Shown: piece after piece, positions 8,690-17,089 of the stretch | How positions within the stretch are numbered: position 1 is the first letter of the stretch | Layout of the letters: each line of letters opens with the position of its first letter | DNA from: a bacterium | GTDB lineage: Bacteria > Pseudomonadota > Alphaproteobacteria > Rhodobacterales > Rhodobacteraceae | Direction: 5' to 3' | Length of the DNA: 64,000 nt | Assembly (NCBI GenBank): GCA_016124195.1 | Contig: WGOE01000005.1 | Location: 184,659 to 248,658 of the forward strand | Notes under the pieces: model-generated | The model's database searches: none | The model's input: only the letters and a program-made list of their open reading frames with translations | Told to the model about the DNA's origin: nothing | Program-made: the position numbers and the translations under genes

Positions 8690-9697
8690 TCAGCCCCAGC
8701 AGAGCTCGGTGCCCTTGGCCGAGTCGATCGAGTCGACGCCCTTGGCGGGCTTGTCGGTGACCAGGTTCACACCGGTGTTGAAGAAAGTCAGACCGTCCGA
8801 AGCGGCCGGCTTGGTGCCGTCCTTGGCATAGGCCGCGATGGCCTCGATGCCCTTGGAGGCCATCAGCAGCGGATACTGCTGCGAGGTGGCGCCGATCACG
8901 CCGGCCTTGACGTTGGCAACACCCGGGCAGCCGCCGTCAACCGAGACGATCAGCGCGGTCTTGCCCGCGGCTTTCAGCGCCTGGAAGGCACCTTCGGCAG
9001 CCGGCTCGTTGATCGTATAGACCAGATTGATGTCCGGGTCCTTGGCGAGCAGGGTCTCCATCGCCTTCTGGCCGCCCTCGGGCGAGGCTTCCGACGATTC
9101 GTGGCCGATCACGCGGGGATCCTTTTCCGAGCCCATGACCTTCAGGTCCGGAACTTCGATGCCGAAGCCCTTGAGGAACCCGGTGTCACGCGCAACGTCA
9201 ACCGAGATGTTGTCCTTGTTGATGTCGAGCATGGCGATCTTGGCCTTGGCGGCCGCATCGCCCATGGTGGCCTTGGCCCACTGGCCGATCAGGATGCCGG
9301 CCTGGAAGTTGTCGGTCGCGAAGGTCATGTCCTGGGCGTCCTTGTCGGCCAGGGGCGTGTCGAGGGCGATGACGAGGATGCCGGCAGCGCGGGCGTCCTT
9401 GAGGGCCGGGCCAACCGAGTCGTTCGAGGGCGTGATCAGGATACCCTTGGCGCCGCCCGCGACGCAGTTCTCGATCGCCGTGATCTGGGGCGAGGCGTCG
9501 CCATCCTTTTCACCGGCATAGGCCTGGAACTCCAGACCGGCCTTCTTGGCAGCAGCCTCGGCGCCTTCCTTCATTTTCACGAAGAAGGGGTTGGTGTTGT
9601 TCTTGGTGATCAGGCACGCCAGGTCCGCGGCCGAAGCCGAACCCGCAACCAGCGCCAGCGCGGCGGCGCCCAGAAGTGCTGCAGCTTTCAATTTCAT
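8690..9697 (-). CDS. frcB: Periplasmic sugar-binding protein (FrcB-like)
   Basis: 335 aa. A Sec signal peptide (MKLKAAALLGAAALALVAGSASA) precedes mature ADLACLITKNNTNPFFVKM, the opening of the RbsB-like periplasmic binding proteins of CUT2 importers. Further class motifs are GILITPSND, VIALDTPL and YTINEPAAEGAF. The start ATG at 9697 has GGGAGGA at good spacing. Its assignment to the fructose (Frc) type rests on the combination with a single-domain ATPase, the FrcK kinase and a ROK regulator; ribose or mannose remain possible. It is the first gene of the operon, under the palindrome at 9827-9847. Confidence 0.87.
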   Translation of the reverse strand: MKLKAAALLGAAALALVAGSASAADLACLITKNNTNPFFVKMKEGAEAAAKKAGLEFQAYAGEKDGDASPQITAIENCVAGGAKGILITPSNDSVGPALKDARAAGILVIALDTPLADKDAQDMTFATDNFQAGILIGQWAKATMGDAAAKAKIAMLDINKDNISVDVARDTGFLKGFGIEVPDLKVMGSEKDPRVIGHESSEASPEGGQKAMETLLAKDPDINLVYTINEPAAEGAFQALKAAGKTALIVSVDGGCPGVANVKAGVIGATSQQYPLLMASKGIEAIAAYAKDGTKPAASDGLTFFNTGVNLVTDKPAKGVDSIDSAKGTELCWG

Positions 9698-9826
9698 CGG
9701 TAGTCCTCCCAAGGATAAGGGGGAAGTTTCCCCCGTCTGTAAGTCCTGTCACCGGCCCGGCAGCAGTCTTGGCCAGGATCGGCGATGCGGCGCAGAAAAC
9801 CCGATTCCTCTCTCCACGTCAAGATA

Positions 9827-9847
9827 AATAAATCACTGTGATTTATT
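9827..9847. promoter_or_regulatory. 21-bp palindromic operator between divergent frcB and fucU/frcR
   Basis: AATAAATCAC and GTGATTTATT form perfect 10-bp arms around a single central T. The AT-rich palindrome stands out in GC-rich surroundings. It is flanked by outward-pointing -35-like boxes: TTGACG on the minus strand (9822-9817) and TTGACA on the plus strand (9849-9854). AT-rich palindromes of this size are typical ROK-family operators (Mlc, NagC), and a ROK regulator is encoded just downstream, so control of both directions by FrcR is the obvious inference. Confidence 0.72.
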
Positions 9848-9928
9848 ATTGACACCGGAGCGGTTCCTGCACAGTCTGGTATAGTCCTGATTTGGTCATG
9901 ACCCCAGAAAACCTGAACGGTGACATCG

Positions 9929-10372
9929 ATGTTGATCGGAATTCCGGCCATTCTTGGCCCAGACCTGCTGTTCACGCTGCGGTCGATGGGGCACGGCGAT
10001 GAAATTGCGCTGGTCGATGCCAACTATCCGGCGCAAGAACATGCCCGCCGGCTGGTGCGGGCGGATGGCCATGGCGTCCTGGCCCTGCTCGAAGCGATTC
10101 TGGCGGTGATGCCGCTGGACCGCGCCGTGCCCGAAGCTATCCTGCGGGCGGCGCTGAACAACGACCCCGCCCAGGCTTCGGAGTTTCATCGCGGGCTGGA
10201 TGCGGCCTGTGCCCGCCTGGCCCCCGGATTTGCCGTGACGCCGCTGAAAGGCGCGGACCTTTACCCGCGGATCCGGGCGGCGCATACCATCGTGGCAACC
10301 ACGGAATCAGCGCTTTTCGCCAATGTCATCCTGCGCAAGGGTGTGATCGGGGCGGATGGACGGCCAGTTTGA
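9929..10372 (+). CDS. RbsD/FucU-family sugar mutarotase
   Basis: 147 aa. The N-terminus (MLIGIPAILGPDLLFTLRSMGHGDEI) lines up with E. coli FucU, including the conserved His22 of GHGDEI and the VDANYPA segment. The family interconverts sugar anomers or pyranose/furanose forms, which helps a cell use freshly imported sugar. The ATG at 9929 was chosen by this alignment; a GTG at 9920 is also in frame. It is divergent from frcB and overlaps the ROK regulator gene by up to 17 bp, so it belongs to the Frc regulon. The exact sugar is not determined by the sequence. Confidence 0.85.
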   Translation: MLIGIPAILGPDLLFTLRSMGHGDEIALVDANYPAQEHARRLVRADGHGVLALLEAILAVMPLDRAVPEAILRAALNNDPAQASEFHRGLDAACARLAPGFAVTPLKGADLYPRIRAAHTIVATTESALFANVILRKGVIGADGRPV

Positions 10373-11609
10373 CCGCAACAGGATGATGCAGCTTCAGCCC
10401 GAAATCCCTGGTGAGAGAGTTCCCCTTGATGCCGCGCCGCGCGGCACCAACCAATCGGGCATGCGCGATTACAACGAAAGGCTCGTCCTGTCGCTGGTGC
10501 GTCAGCACGGCGCGCTGGCCAAGTCAGACATCGCGCGGATGACCGGGCTTTCGGCCCAGACCGTCTCGGTTATCATGCGCGCATTGGAACAGGACGGCCT
10601 CTTGCGCCGGGGCGAGCCGGTGCGCGGCAAGATCGGCCAGCCTTCGATCCCCATGTCGCTGGCGGCCGACGGGGCCTATTTCCTGGGACTGAAGATCGGG
10701 CGCAGGTCGGCGGATCTGGTGCTGGTGGATTTTCTGGGACAGGTGATCGGCACGCACCGCCGGATCTATCGCTACCCGACGCCGGATGCCGTCGTAAGCT
10801 TTGCCGCCGAGGCGCTGCCGGGCCTGATGGCCATGCTGGCGCCCGACAGCCGCCGGCGCATCGGCGGTCTGGGTGTGGCCATGCCGTTTCAGCTGTGGAA
10901 CTGGGTGCAGGCATTGGGCGCGCCGCAGTCCGAGATGGACGACTGGCGCGAACGCGACATTCAGGCGGAACTGGCCGCGGTGACCGATCTGCCGGTCTAT
11001 GTGCAGAACGATGCAACCTCGGCCTGCGGGGCGGAACTGGTGTTTGGCACCGGTGAGCGGCCCAAGGACTTCCTGTACTTCTACTTCGGCACCTTCATCG
11101 GCGGCGGGCTGGTGCTGAATGGCCAGCTTTTCCTGGGCCGGACCGGCAATGCCGCGGGCGTGGGGCCCCTTCCGGTGCCGGGGCCCGATGGCAAGATGCG
11201 GCGGCTGCTGGACAGCGCCTCGATTGCGGTGCTTGCCACGATGATGGAGGCGGCCGGCGAAAGCTCGGACCACCTGTGGGAGAGGCCCGACCACTGGCAT
11301 GTGTCAGAGCGGCTCTTGCGCCAATGGGTCGATCTGGCGGCCGAAGGACTGGCCTCGGCGATCCTGTCGGCATCGACACTTTTGGAGCTGGAGGCAGTGC
11401 TGATCGACGGGTGGATGCCGCCCTCAGTCCGCGCATTGGTGACCGAGCGCACGCGCGAGGCGCTGATGCGGCTGGACCTGTCCGGCGTGACGCCGCCGCA
11501 GGTGTGCGAGGGCACGGTAGGGGCGCAGGCGCGCTCGTTGGGGGCGGCGGCCATCCCGCTGAGCCAGCGTTACCTGATCGACCAGAACGCTGCCGCCCGC
11601 GGCGCCTGA
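10356..11609 (+). CDS. frcR: ROK-family transcriptional regulator (FrcR-like)
   Basis: About 417 aa. A winged helix-turn-helix lies at residues 45-80 (KSDIARMTGLSAQTVSVIMRALE), followed by a ROK sugar-kinase-like domain with GTFIGGGLVLNG. The zinc-binding CxCGxxGC motif and GE(I)GH element of ROK kinases are missing (here NAAGVGPLPVPGP), so this is a regulator and probably not a kinase. The start is ambiguous: ATG 10356 overlaps fucU, while ATG 10383 just follows its stop. It should bind the palindrome at 9827-9847 and respond to the Frc sugar. Confidence 0.85.
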   Translation: MDGQFDRNRMMQLQPEIPGERVPLDAAPRGTNQSGMRDYNERLVLSLVRQHGALAKSDIARMTGLSAQTVSVIMRALEQDGLLRRGEPVRGKIGQPSIPMSLAADGAYFLGLKIGRRSADLVLVDFLGQVIGTHRRIYRYPTPDAVVSFAAEALPGLMAMLAPDSRRRIGGLGVAMPFQLWNWVQALGAPQSEMDDWRERDIQAELAAVTDLPVYVQNDATSACGAELVFGTGERPKDFLYFYFGTFIGGGLVLNGQLFLGRTGNAAGVGPLPVPGPDGKMRRLLDSASIAVLATMMEAAGESSDHLWERPDHWHVSERLLRQWVDLAAEGLASAILSASTLLELEAVLIDGWMPPSVRALVTERTREALMRLDLSGVTPPQVCEGTVGAQARSLGAAAIPLSQRYLIDQNAAARGA

Positions 11610-11615
11610 GGCGGA

Positions 11616-11636
11616 CGATTTTTCTGCGAAAAATCG
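11616..11636. terminator. Hairpin between convergent frcR and betC (likely bidirectional terminator)
   Basis: CGATTTTTC, loop TGC, GAAAAATCG: a perfect 9-bp stem with A/T runs at its core on both strands, a few bases after the frcR stop and 16 bp before the betC stop. A near-twin lies at 20544-20566, again between convergent genes, which supports a termination role in both directions. Confidence 0.65.
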
Positions 11637-11652
11637 CGACCCGCGCGCATTG

Positions 11653-13161
11653 TCACTCGCCGCGCGGGAAGCGCTTGTTTTCTTCCAGCAGGTTCAGGTC
11701 CATGTGGTTGCGCATGTAACGTTCGGATGCGGCGCGGAGAGGCTGGTAATCCCAGGGGTAGTAGGTGCCGTTGCTGAGCGCCTCGAGCACGACCCAGCGG
11801 CGGGCCTGGCTTTGGCGCACCTCGGCGTCATAGGCGGAAAGGTCCCAGGTCTCGTCGGCCACGGTCTGGAAATGGGCGAGGACGGCAGCGGCGTCGGGGC
11901 TGCGCGACAGGTTGCGCTCTTCCTCGGGGTCGTGGGCCAGGTCGAACAGCATTTCGGGATCGGCCCCGCAACGGATGTATTTCCACGCCCCCTGCCGCAG
12001 CGCCACCATGGGGGTGATCGTGCCTTCGGCCGCATATTCCATCAGGACCGGCGTCGTGCGCGGCTGCCCTTTGGCCAGGGGCACCAGACTTTCGCCATCG
12101 GTCCAGGGCATCACTGCCTCCATCGAGATACCGGCCAGTTCGCACAGTGTCGGCGTCACGTCGATCGTCGAGACCGGCGTATCCTCGCGGTGCGGCGTCA
12201 AACCCTTGGCGCAGATCATCAGGGGCACGCGGGCCGAGCCTTCGAAGAAATTCATCTTGAACCACAGGCCGCGCCTACCCAGCATCTCGCCATGGTCGGA
12301 CAAAAAGACGATGATCGCCTCCTGGCGCGAGGCGGTCAGGGTCGCCATGATCTCGCCGATCTTGTCGTCGATGTAGGAGATATTGGCGAAATAGCCGCGG
12401 CGGGCGCGGCGGATATCCTCGGCCGTCACCTCGATGTTGCGCCAGTCGCAGGCATCCATCAGCCGCTTGGAATGAGGGTCCATCGCCTCGTAGGACAGGC
12501 GGGTCGGCGGTTCCAGTTCCGGAATGCCTTCGTAAAGGTCCCAATATTTGCGGCGGGCGACGAAGGGGTCATGCGGGTGGGTGAACGAGACGGTCAGGCT
12601 CCACGGCCGGGGATCGAGCCCGCGCGACAGGTCGTAGATCTTCTGGATCGCCTGATGCGCCACGTCGTCGTCATATTCCAGCTGGTTGGTGATCTCGGCC
12701 ACGCCGGCGCCGGTGACCGAGCCAAGGTTGTGATACCACCAGTCGATCCGCTCTCCGGGTTTGCGGTAATCCGGGGTCCAACCGAAATCGGCGGGGTAGA
12801 TGTCGGTGGTCAGACGCTCTTCAAAGCCGTGCAACTGGTCGGGACCCACGAAATGCATCTTGCCCGACAGCGACGTCTGATAGCCGGCGCGGCGCAGGTG
12901 GTGGGCATAGGTCGGGATGTCCGAGGCAAATTCGGCCGCATTGTCATAGACCCGCGTGCGGCGCGGCAGGGCGCCCGACATGAAGGCCGCGCGTGCCGGC
13001 GCACACAGCGGCGAGGGCGTATAGGCGTTCGAGAACCGCACCGAACGCGCGGCGAGCTTCTTGAGGTTCGGCGCGTGCAGGAATTTGGCCGGGCCATCCT
13101 CGAACAGGGTGCCGGTCAGTTGGTCGACCATCAAGATCAGGATATTGGGGCTTTTGGACAT
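11653..13161 (-). CDS. betC: Choline-sulfatase
   Basis: 502 aa type I sulfatase. The formylglycine motif is PLCAPARAA, with the cysteine to be modified at residue 53 and Arg57, close to the position in rhizobial BetC. Metal-ligand segments are ILMVDQ at the N-terminus and FLSDHGEML in the middle. The C-terminus (RRWVVLEALSNG...YMRNHMDLNLLEENKRFPRG) is the choline-sulfatase C-terminal domain, which separates BetC from other sulfatases. It hydrolyses choline-O-sulfate to choline and sulfate in the cytoplasm. The ATG at 13161 is preferred; a TTG at 13188 is also in frame. No betA, betB or betI is nearby. It is divergent from the CocE-type hydrolase gene, 174 bp away. Confidence 0.88.
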   Translation of the reverse strand: MSKSPNILILMVDQLTGTLFEDGPAKFLHAPNLKKLAARSVRFSNAYTPSPLCAPARAAFMSGALPRRTRVYDNAAEFASDIPTYAHHLRRAGYQTSLSGKMHFVGPDQLHGFEERLTTDIYPADFGWTPDYRKPGERIDWWYHNLGSVTGAGVAEITNQLEYDDDVAHQAIQKIYDLSRGLDPRPWSLTVSFTHPHDPFVARRKYWDLYEGIPELEPPTRLSYEAMDPHSKRLMDACDWRNIEVTAEDIRRARRGYFANISYIDDKIGEIMATLTASRQEAIIVFLSDHGEMLGRRGLWFKMNFFEGSARVPLMICAKGLTPHREDTPVSTIDVTPTLCELAGISMEAVMPWTDGESLVPLAKGQPRTTPVLMEYAAEGTITPMVALRQGAWKYIRCGADPEMLFDLAHDPEEERNLSRSPDAAAVLAHFQTVADETWDLSAYDAEVRQSQARRWVVLEALSNGTYYPWDYQPLRAASERYMRNHMDLNLLEENKRFPRGE

Positions 13162-13335
13162 TCCGGGACCATGGCTGCGGGTGTGCAACCATCGGTGGCG
13201 CGGCTTTTGCCTTTCGGCAAGAGGAGATTTCGCGGACTTGCCACCGCGTGTCGCATTCGCCGCGCGAAATGCCGCAACGGGACGACGCTATCCGCGGTTC
13301 ATGCGGCCAGATGCGCCGCAACGAGGGAGGCTCCG

Positions 13336-15375
13336 ATGACCGTGCGAACCGATTTCCCCCACCGCATCGTCGAAGAGCCGGACATGGGCATCGTGATGTC
13401 GGACGGCTGCCGTCTGTCGGCGCGGGTCTGGATGCCGGAAGACGCCGCGGCGCATCCGGTGCCGGCGGTGCTGGAATACATCCCCTACCGCAAGCGCGAC
13501 GGCACCCTGCCGCGTGACGAGCTGATGCACCCTTATGTGGCCGGCCACGGTTATGCCTGCGTGCGCGTCGACATGCGCGGCAATGGCGACAGCGAAGGGC
13601 TGATGACGGACGAATACACCATCCAGGAGATGGCCGACGCCTGCGAAGTGATCGAATGGCTGGCCGAACAGCCCTGGTGCAGCGGCGCAGTGGGGATGAT
13701 GGGCAAAAGCTGGGGCGGGTTCAACTGCCTGCAGACCGCCTTCCTGCAACCTCCGGCCCTGAAGGCCGTGATCTCGGTCTGCTCGACCACCGACCGCTTT
13801 GCCGATGACATCCATTACAAGGGCGGCTGCCTTCTGGGCGAGAATTTCGGCTGGGGCGCGGTGATGCTGTCCTATTCCAGCCGCCCGCCGGACCCGATGC
13901 TGCGCCCTGACTGGCGGCAGATGTGGCTGGAACGGCTGGAGGCCGAGCCCTGGCTTGCCCCTCGCTGGGCCGACCTGCAAGAGCGCAGCGGCTATTGGGC
14001 GCATGGCTCGATCTGCGAGGATTTCGGCCGCATGACGGTTCCGGTCCTGATCTGGGGCGGATGGGCCGACAATTACATGAACACGGTGGCGGCCATCGTC
14101 GAAAACGTGCCGGGCGCCAAGGGCATCGTGGGCCCCTGGGTGCATCAATATCCGCACACCGCGGTGCCGGGACCGCAGATCGGCTTTCTGGCCGAGGCGG
14201 TGCGCTGGTGGGACCGCTGGCTGAAGGGCTTGCCGAACGGCGCCGAGGCCGATCCGGCCTATCGGGCCTACATGCTGCATTCCGAGCCGCCCGACGCCAG
14301 CCCCAAGGTCCGCGCCGGGCATTGGGTGGCCGAACGCGAATGGCCCTCGGCCCGGGTGACGCGCAAGATCCTGGGACTGCGGTCCGCGGCCGCACGGCCG
14401 GGAGGCTTCACGCCTCCCGGACCCTCCGTGGAGTATTTGGGCCTGAATGAAGGGGAAAGGATCGTCGGCACGATCGCCACGCCGCAGCATCTGGGGATGA
14501 ACGCGGGCGAGTTCTTTCCGATGGGGCTGAATGCCGAGATGCCGGGCGATCAGCGCCACGACGATGCGCTGTGCCTGTGCTTTGACGGGGATGTGCTGCA
14601 GGCACCGCTTGACCTGTTGGGCGCGGCGCGGCTGACGATGCGGTTGTCGTCCGACAAGCCCTTGGGATTTGTGGTGGCGCGTCTTTGCGATGTGGCGCCG
14701 GATGGAGCCAGTGTGCGCATTGCGCATGGCATGCTCAACCTCTGCCATCGTGAAAGCCGCGAGACGCCGCGGCCTCTGGTGCCGGGGGTCGAGTTTGATG
14801 TGTCCTTTGCGATCGACCAGATGGCCTATCGGCTGGCGCCGGGCCATCGCCTGCGGCTGGCGCTGTCGAATTCCTATTGGCCGTTTGTGTGGCCCTCGCC
14901 CGAGGCGGCTGTTCTGACGGTGCATGGCGGCAGCCTCGATCTGCCGGTCCACGAGGGATCGAGCGCCGAATGGCAGCCCCCGGCCGCCGAAACCGCGACA
15001 CCGTGGAAACATCGCCGGCTGCGCGCGGGAAAGACCACGCGCCGGATCGAGACGGATCTGATCAGCGGCAAGCACGCTCTGGTGATCGAGGACGATCTGG
15101 GCGATGTCGAAAACCTCGGCCATGGGCTGGTCACCGGCGAGACGATGTCCGAGCTTTGGCAGATCGCGGCGGATGACCCGACCTCGGCCCGGGCTGTCCA
15201 TGTCTGGGAACAGCGCCTTTCGCGCGGCGATTGGGCGGTGCGCACCAGGGCCGAGGCTGAAATGACCTGCGACATCACCCATTTGCGCATGAAAGCCCGG
15301 CTGACCGCATGGGAGGGCGACACCATCATCTTCGAGCGCAGCTGGGACGAACAGGTCGAGCGGCGCTTTGTCTGA
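13336..15375 (+). CDS. CocE/NonD family hydrolase (alpha/beta hydrolase plus jelly-roll domain)
   Basis: 679 aa. The catalytic triad fits Ser125 in MMGKSWGGF, Asp245 in WGGWADNYMN and His270 in GPWVHQYPHT. An X-Pro dipeptidyl-peptidase-like C-terminal domain follows. Members cleave esters or acyl-peptide bonds; cocaine esterase is the known example. The ATG at 13336 has GGGAGG at good spacing. Odd feature: around residues 354-376 the coding sequence is a copy of a dispersed palindromic repeat (see 14398-14452), placed in frame at the linker between the two domains. The ABC transporter genes follow in the same direction after 115 bp, suggesting that the hydrolase acts on imported material. The substrate is unknown. 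Confidence 0.85.
   Translation: MTVRTDFPHRIVEEPDMGIVMSDGCRLSARVWMPEDAAAHPVPAVLEYIPYRKRDGTLPRDELMHPYVAGHGYACVRVDMRGNGDSEGLMTDEYTIQEMADACEVIEWLAEQPWCSGAVGMMGKSWGGFNCLQTAFLQPPALKAVISVCSTTDRFADDIHYKGGCLLGENFGWGAVMLSYSSRPPDPMLRPDWRQMWLERLEAEPWLAPRWADLQERSGYWAHGSICEDFGRMTVPVLIWGGWADNYMNTVAAIVENVPGAKGIVGPWVHQYPHTAVPGPQIGFLAEAVRWWDRWLKGLPNGAEADPAYRAYMLHSEPPDASPKVRAGHWVAEREWPSARVTRKILGLRSAAARPGGFTPPGPSVEYLGLNEGERIVGTIATPQHLGMNAGEFFPMGLNAEMPGDQRHDDALCLCFDGDVLQAPLDLLGAARLTMRLSSDKPLGFVVARLCDVAPDGASVRIAHGMLNLCHRESRETPRPLVPGVEFDVSFAIDQMAYRLAPGHRLRLALSNSYWPFVWPSPEAAVLTVHGGSLDLPVHEGSSAEWQPPAAETATPWKHRRLRAGKTTRRIETDLISGKHALVIEDDLGDVENLGHGLVTGETMSELWQIAADDPTSARAVHVWEQRLSRGDWAVRTRAEAEMTCDITHLRMKARLTAWEGDTIIFERSWDEQVERRFV
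14398..14452 (+). repeat. Dispersed palindromic element (family B) inside a coding region
   Basis: A hairpin CCGGGAGGC-TTCAC-GCCTCCCGG (14398-14420) is followed by ACCCTCCGTGGAGTATTTGG and GCCTGAATGAAGG. The intergenic element at 37084-37136 has the same build: arms of 8 bp, an identical TTCAC loop, then ACCCCCGTGGGATATTTGAG and CCAAAATGAAAG. Here it is read in frame as RPGGFTPPGPSVEYLGLNE within the hydrolase. Confidence 0.75.
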
Positions 15376-15431
15376 CCGAACTGGGCCCAAGTGCAAGATT
15401 TTGCTTGGTCCCGAAGAAGAATCGCGTTTTA

Positions 15432-15447
15432 TTGATTCAGCAATCAA
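15432..15447. promoter_or_regulatory. Short palindrome upstream of the peptide-type ABC operon
   Basis: TTGATT-CAGC-AATCAA, 6-bp arms, lies 43 bp before the solute-binding protein start in a 115-bp gap. It may be an operator or a weak hairpin. An imperfect stem just upstream (about 15382-15411, CCAAG paired with CTTGG) may end the hydrolase transcript. Neither is certain. Confidence 0.35.
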
Positions 15448-15490
15448 CAATAAACACCCCGGCCACCGGGAGACCAACAGGGAGACGAGA

Positions 15491-17083
15491 ATGTCCAGCG
15501 AACTGAACCACCTCTTGCGGCAGGCAGCCTTGGGCAAGATGAGCCGTCGCGCTTTCATCAGCCGCGCCGGCGCGCTTGGCATGTCGGCCGCCATGGCTGG
15601 CACACTGCTGACCACCGCGGCACGTGCCGAGGATACGCCGGTCAAGGGCGGCGTCATCCGCGCTGGCGTGCAGGGCGGGCAGAGCACCGACACGCTTGAT
15701 CCGGCGGTCGCGGCCTCGCCCGCGCCGTTCCTGATCAACTCGACCTGGGGCGAGACTCTGGTCGAGGTGAACGCCAAGAACGAAATCTCGATGCGTCTGG
15801 CCGAAGAGGTGTCGTCTAACAAGGATGCCTCGGTCTGGATGTTCAAGATCCGCAAGGGCGTGAAATATCATAACGGCGCCGAGATGACACCGGCCGACGT
15901 GGTGGCGACGCTGAAGCGCCACACCGACGAAAAGTCGAAATCGGGCGCCCTGGGCATCGTGAAGGGCATTACCGACATGAAGGCCGAAGGTGACACGGTC
16001 ACGTTGACCCTCGCCGGGCCGAACGCCGACCTGCCCTATCTGATGGCCGACTACCACCTGATCATCCAGCCCGGCGGCGGCGTGGACAACCCGGCTGCGG
16101 GCATCGGCACCGGGCCCTACAAGATCAACAGCTTCGATCCGGGCGTGCGCTGCACCTTCGACAAGTTCGCCGACTACTGGGACAAGGATCGCGGCCACGC
16201 CGACACTGTCGAAATCCTGGTGATCAACGACAACACCGCGCGCACCGCAGCCCTCCAGTCCGGTCAGGTCCACATGATCGACCGGGTCGACCCCAAGATC
16301 GCCGATCTTCTCAAGGGCGTCTCGGGCGTCTCGATCAAGGCGACCGCCGGGCGCGGGCACTATGTCTTCATCATGGAGTGCAACAAGCCGCCGTTCGACA
16401 ACAACGACCTGCGCATGGCGCTGAAGCTGGCGATCAACCGCAAGGAGATGGTGGACAAGATCCTCGGCGGTCTGGGGTCGGTCGGCAACGACTTCCCGAT
16501 CAACGCCGCCTATCCGTTGTTCGACGATACAATTCCGCAGCGCGAATATGACCCCAAGGCGGCGGCAGAGGCCTACAAGAAGTCCGGCCATGACGGCTCT
16601 CCCATCATGCTGCAGGTGGCGCCCGGCGCCTTCCCGGGTGCTGTCGAGGCGGCGCAGCTGTTTGCGACCTCGGCCAATGCGGCGGGCATCCCGCTGCAGG
16701 TCAAGCTCGAGCCCGATGACGGCTACTGGACCAACGTCTGGAACGTGGCCCCCTTCTGCGCCAGCTATTGGGGCGGGCGTCCGGTGCAGGACCAGATGTA
16801 CTCGACCGCCTATCAGTCCACCGCCGACTGGAACGACACCAAATTCGTCAACAAGCGCTTCGACGAACTGCTGCTGGCGGCGCGGGGCGAACTGGATCAG
16901 GCCAAGCGCAAGGCCGAGTATTCCGAGATGGCCAAGCTGGTGCGCGACACCGGCGGCGTGATCGTGCCCATGTTCAACGACTGGGTCGAAGCGGTTTCGG
17001 ACTCGATCGGTGGCTGGAATGCCGATGCCAACCAGGAGCTGATGAACGGCAAGGCACTGCAGAAGTGCTGGCTTAAAGCCTGA
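15491..17083 (+). CDS. ABC transporter solute-binding protein, dipeptide/oligopeptide (SBP_bac_5) type, Tat-exported
   Basis: 530 aa. A twin-arginine signal is present: MSRRAFISRAGAL with arginines 19-20, then a hydrophobic run and an ARAED cleavage region. Mature domains carry the SBP_bac_5 hallmarks WMFKIRKGVKYHNGAEMTPADV and GTGPYKI. Such proteins bind peptides, nickel complexes, opines or glycosides. The ATG at 15491 has GGGAGACGAG upstream. It heads a co-directional set with two permeases and a fused ATPase. The Tat route implies folding before export. The ligand cannot be predicted. Confidence 0.9.
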   Translation: MSSELNHLLRQAALGKMSRRAFISRAGALGMSAAMAGTLLTTAARAEDTPVKGGVIRAGVQGGQSTDTLDPAVAASPAPFLINSTWGETLVEVNAKNEISMRLAEEVSSNKDASVWMFKIRKGVKYHNGAEMTPADVVATLKRHTDEKSKSGALGIVKGITDMKAEGDTVTLTLAGPNADLPYLMADYHLIIQPGGGVDNPAAGIGTGPYKINSFDPGVRCTFDKFADYWDKDRGHADTVEILVINDNTARTAALQSGQVHMIDRVDPKIADLLKGVSGVSIKATAGRGHYVFIMECNKPPFDNNDLRMALKLAINRKEMVDKILGGLGSVGNDFPINAAYPLFDDTIPQREYDPKAAAEAYKKSGHDGSPIMLQVAPGAFPGAVEAAQLFATSANAAGIPLQVKLEPDDGYWTNVWNVAPFCASYWGGRPVQDQMYSTAYQSTADWNDTKFVNKRFDELLLAARGELDQAKRKAEYSEMAKLVRDTGGVIVPMFNDWVEAVSDSIGGWNADANQELMNGKALQKCWLKA

Positions 17084-17089
17084 TCCGGG

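Noticed and set aside
10356..11609. ROK sugar kinase
   Set aside because: It has an N-terminal winged helix-turn-helix and lacks the zinc motif and GEIGH element of ROK kinases.
11653..13161. Part of a standard betaine (betICBA) operon
   Set aside because: No choline or betaine aldehyde dehydrogenase, BetI or choline transporter gene lies within 20 kb on either side as far as the window shows.
15432..15447. An FNR box upstream of the peptide-type ABC operon (TTGAT...ATCAA)
   Set aside because: The half sites are 6 bp apart instead of 4, so it is listed only as a generic palindrome.
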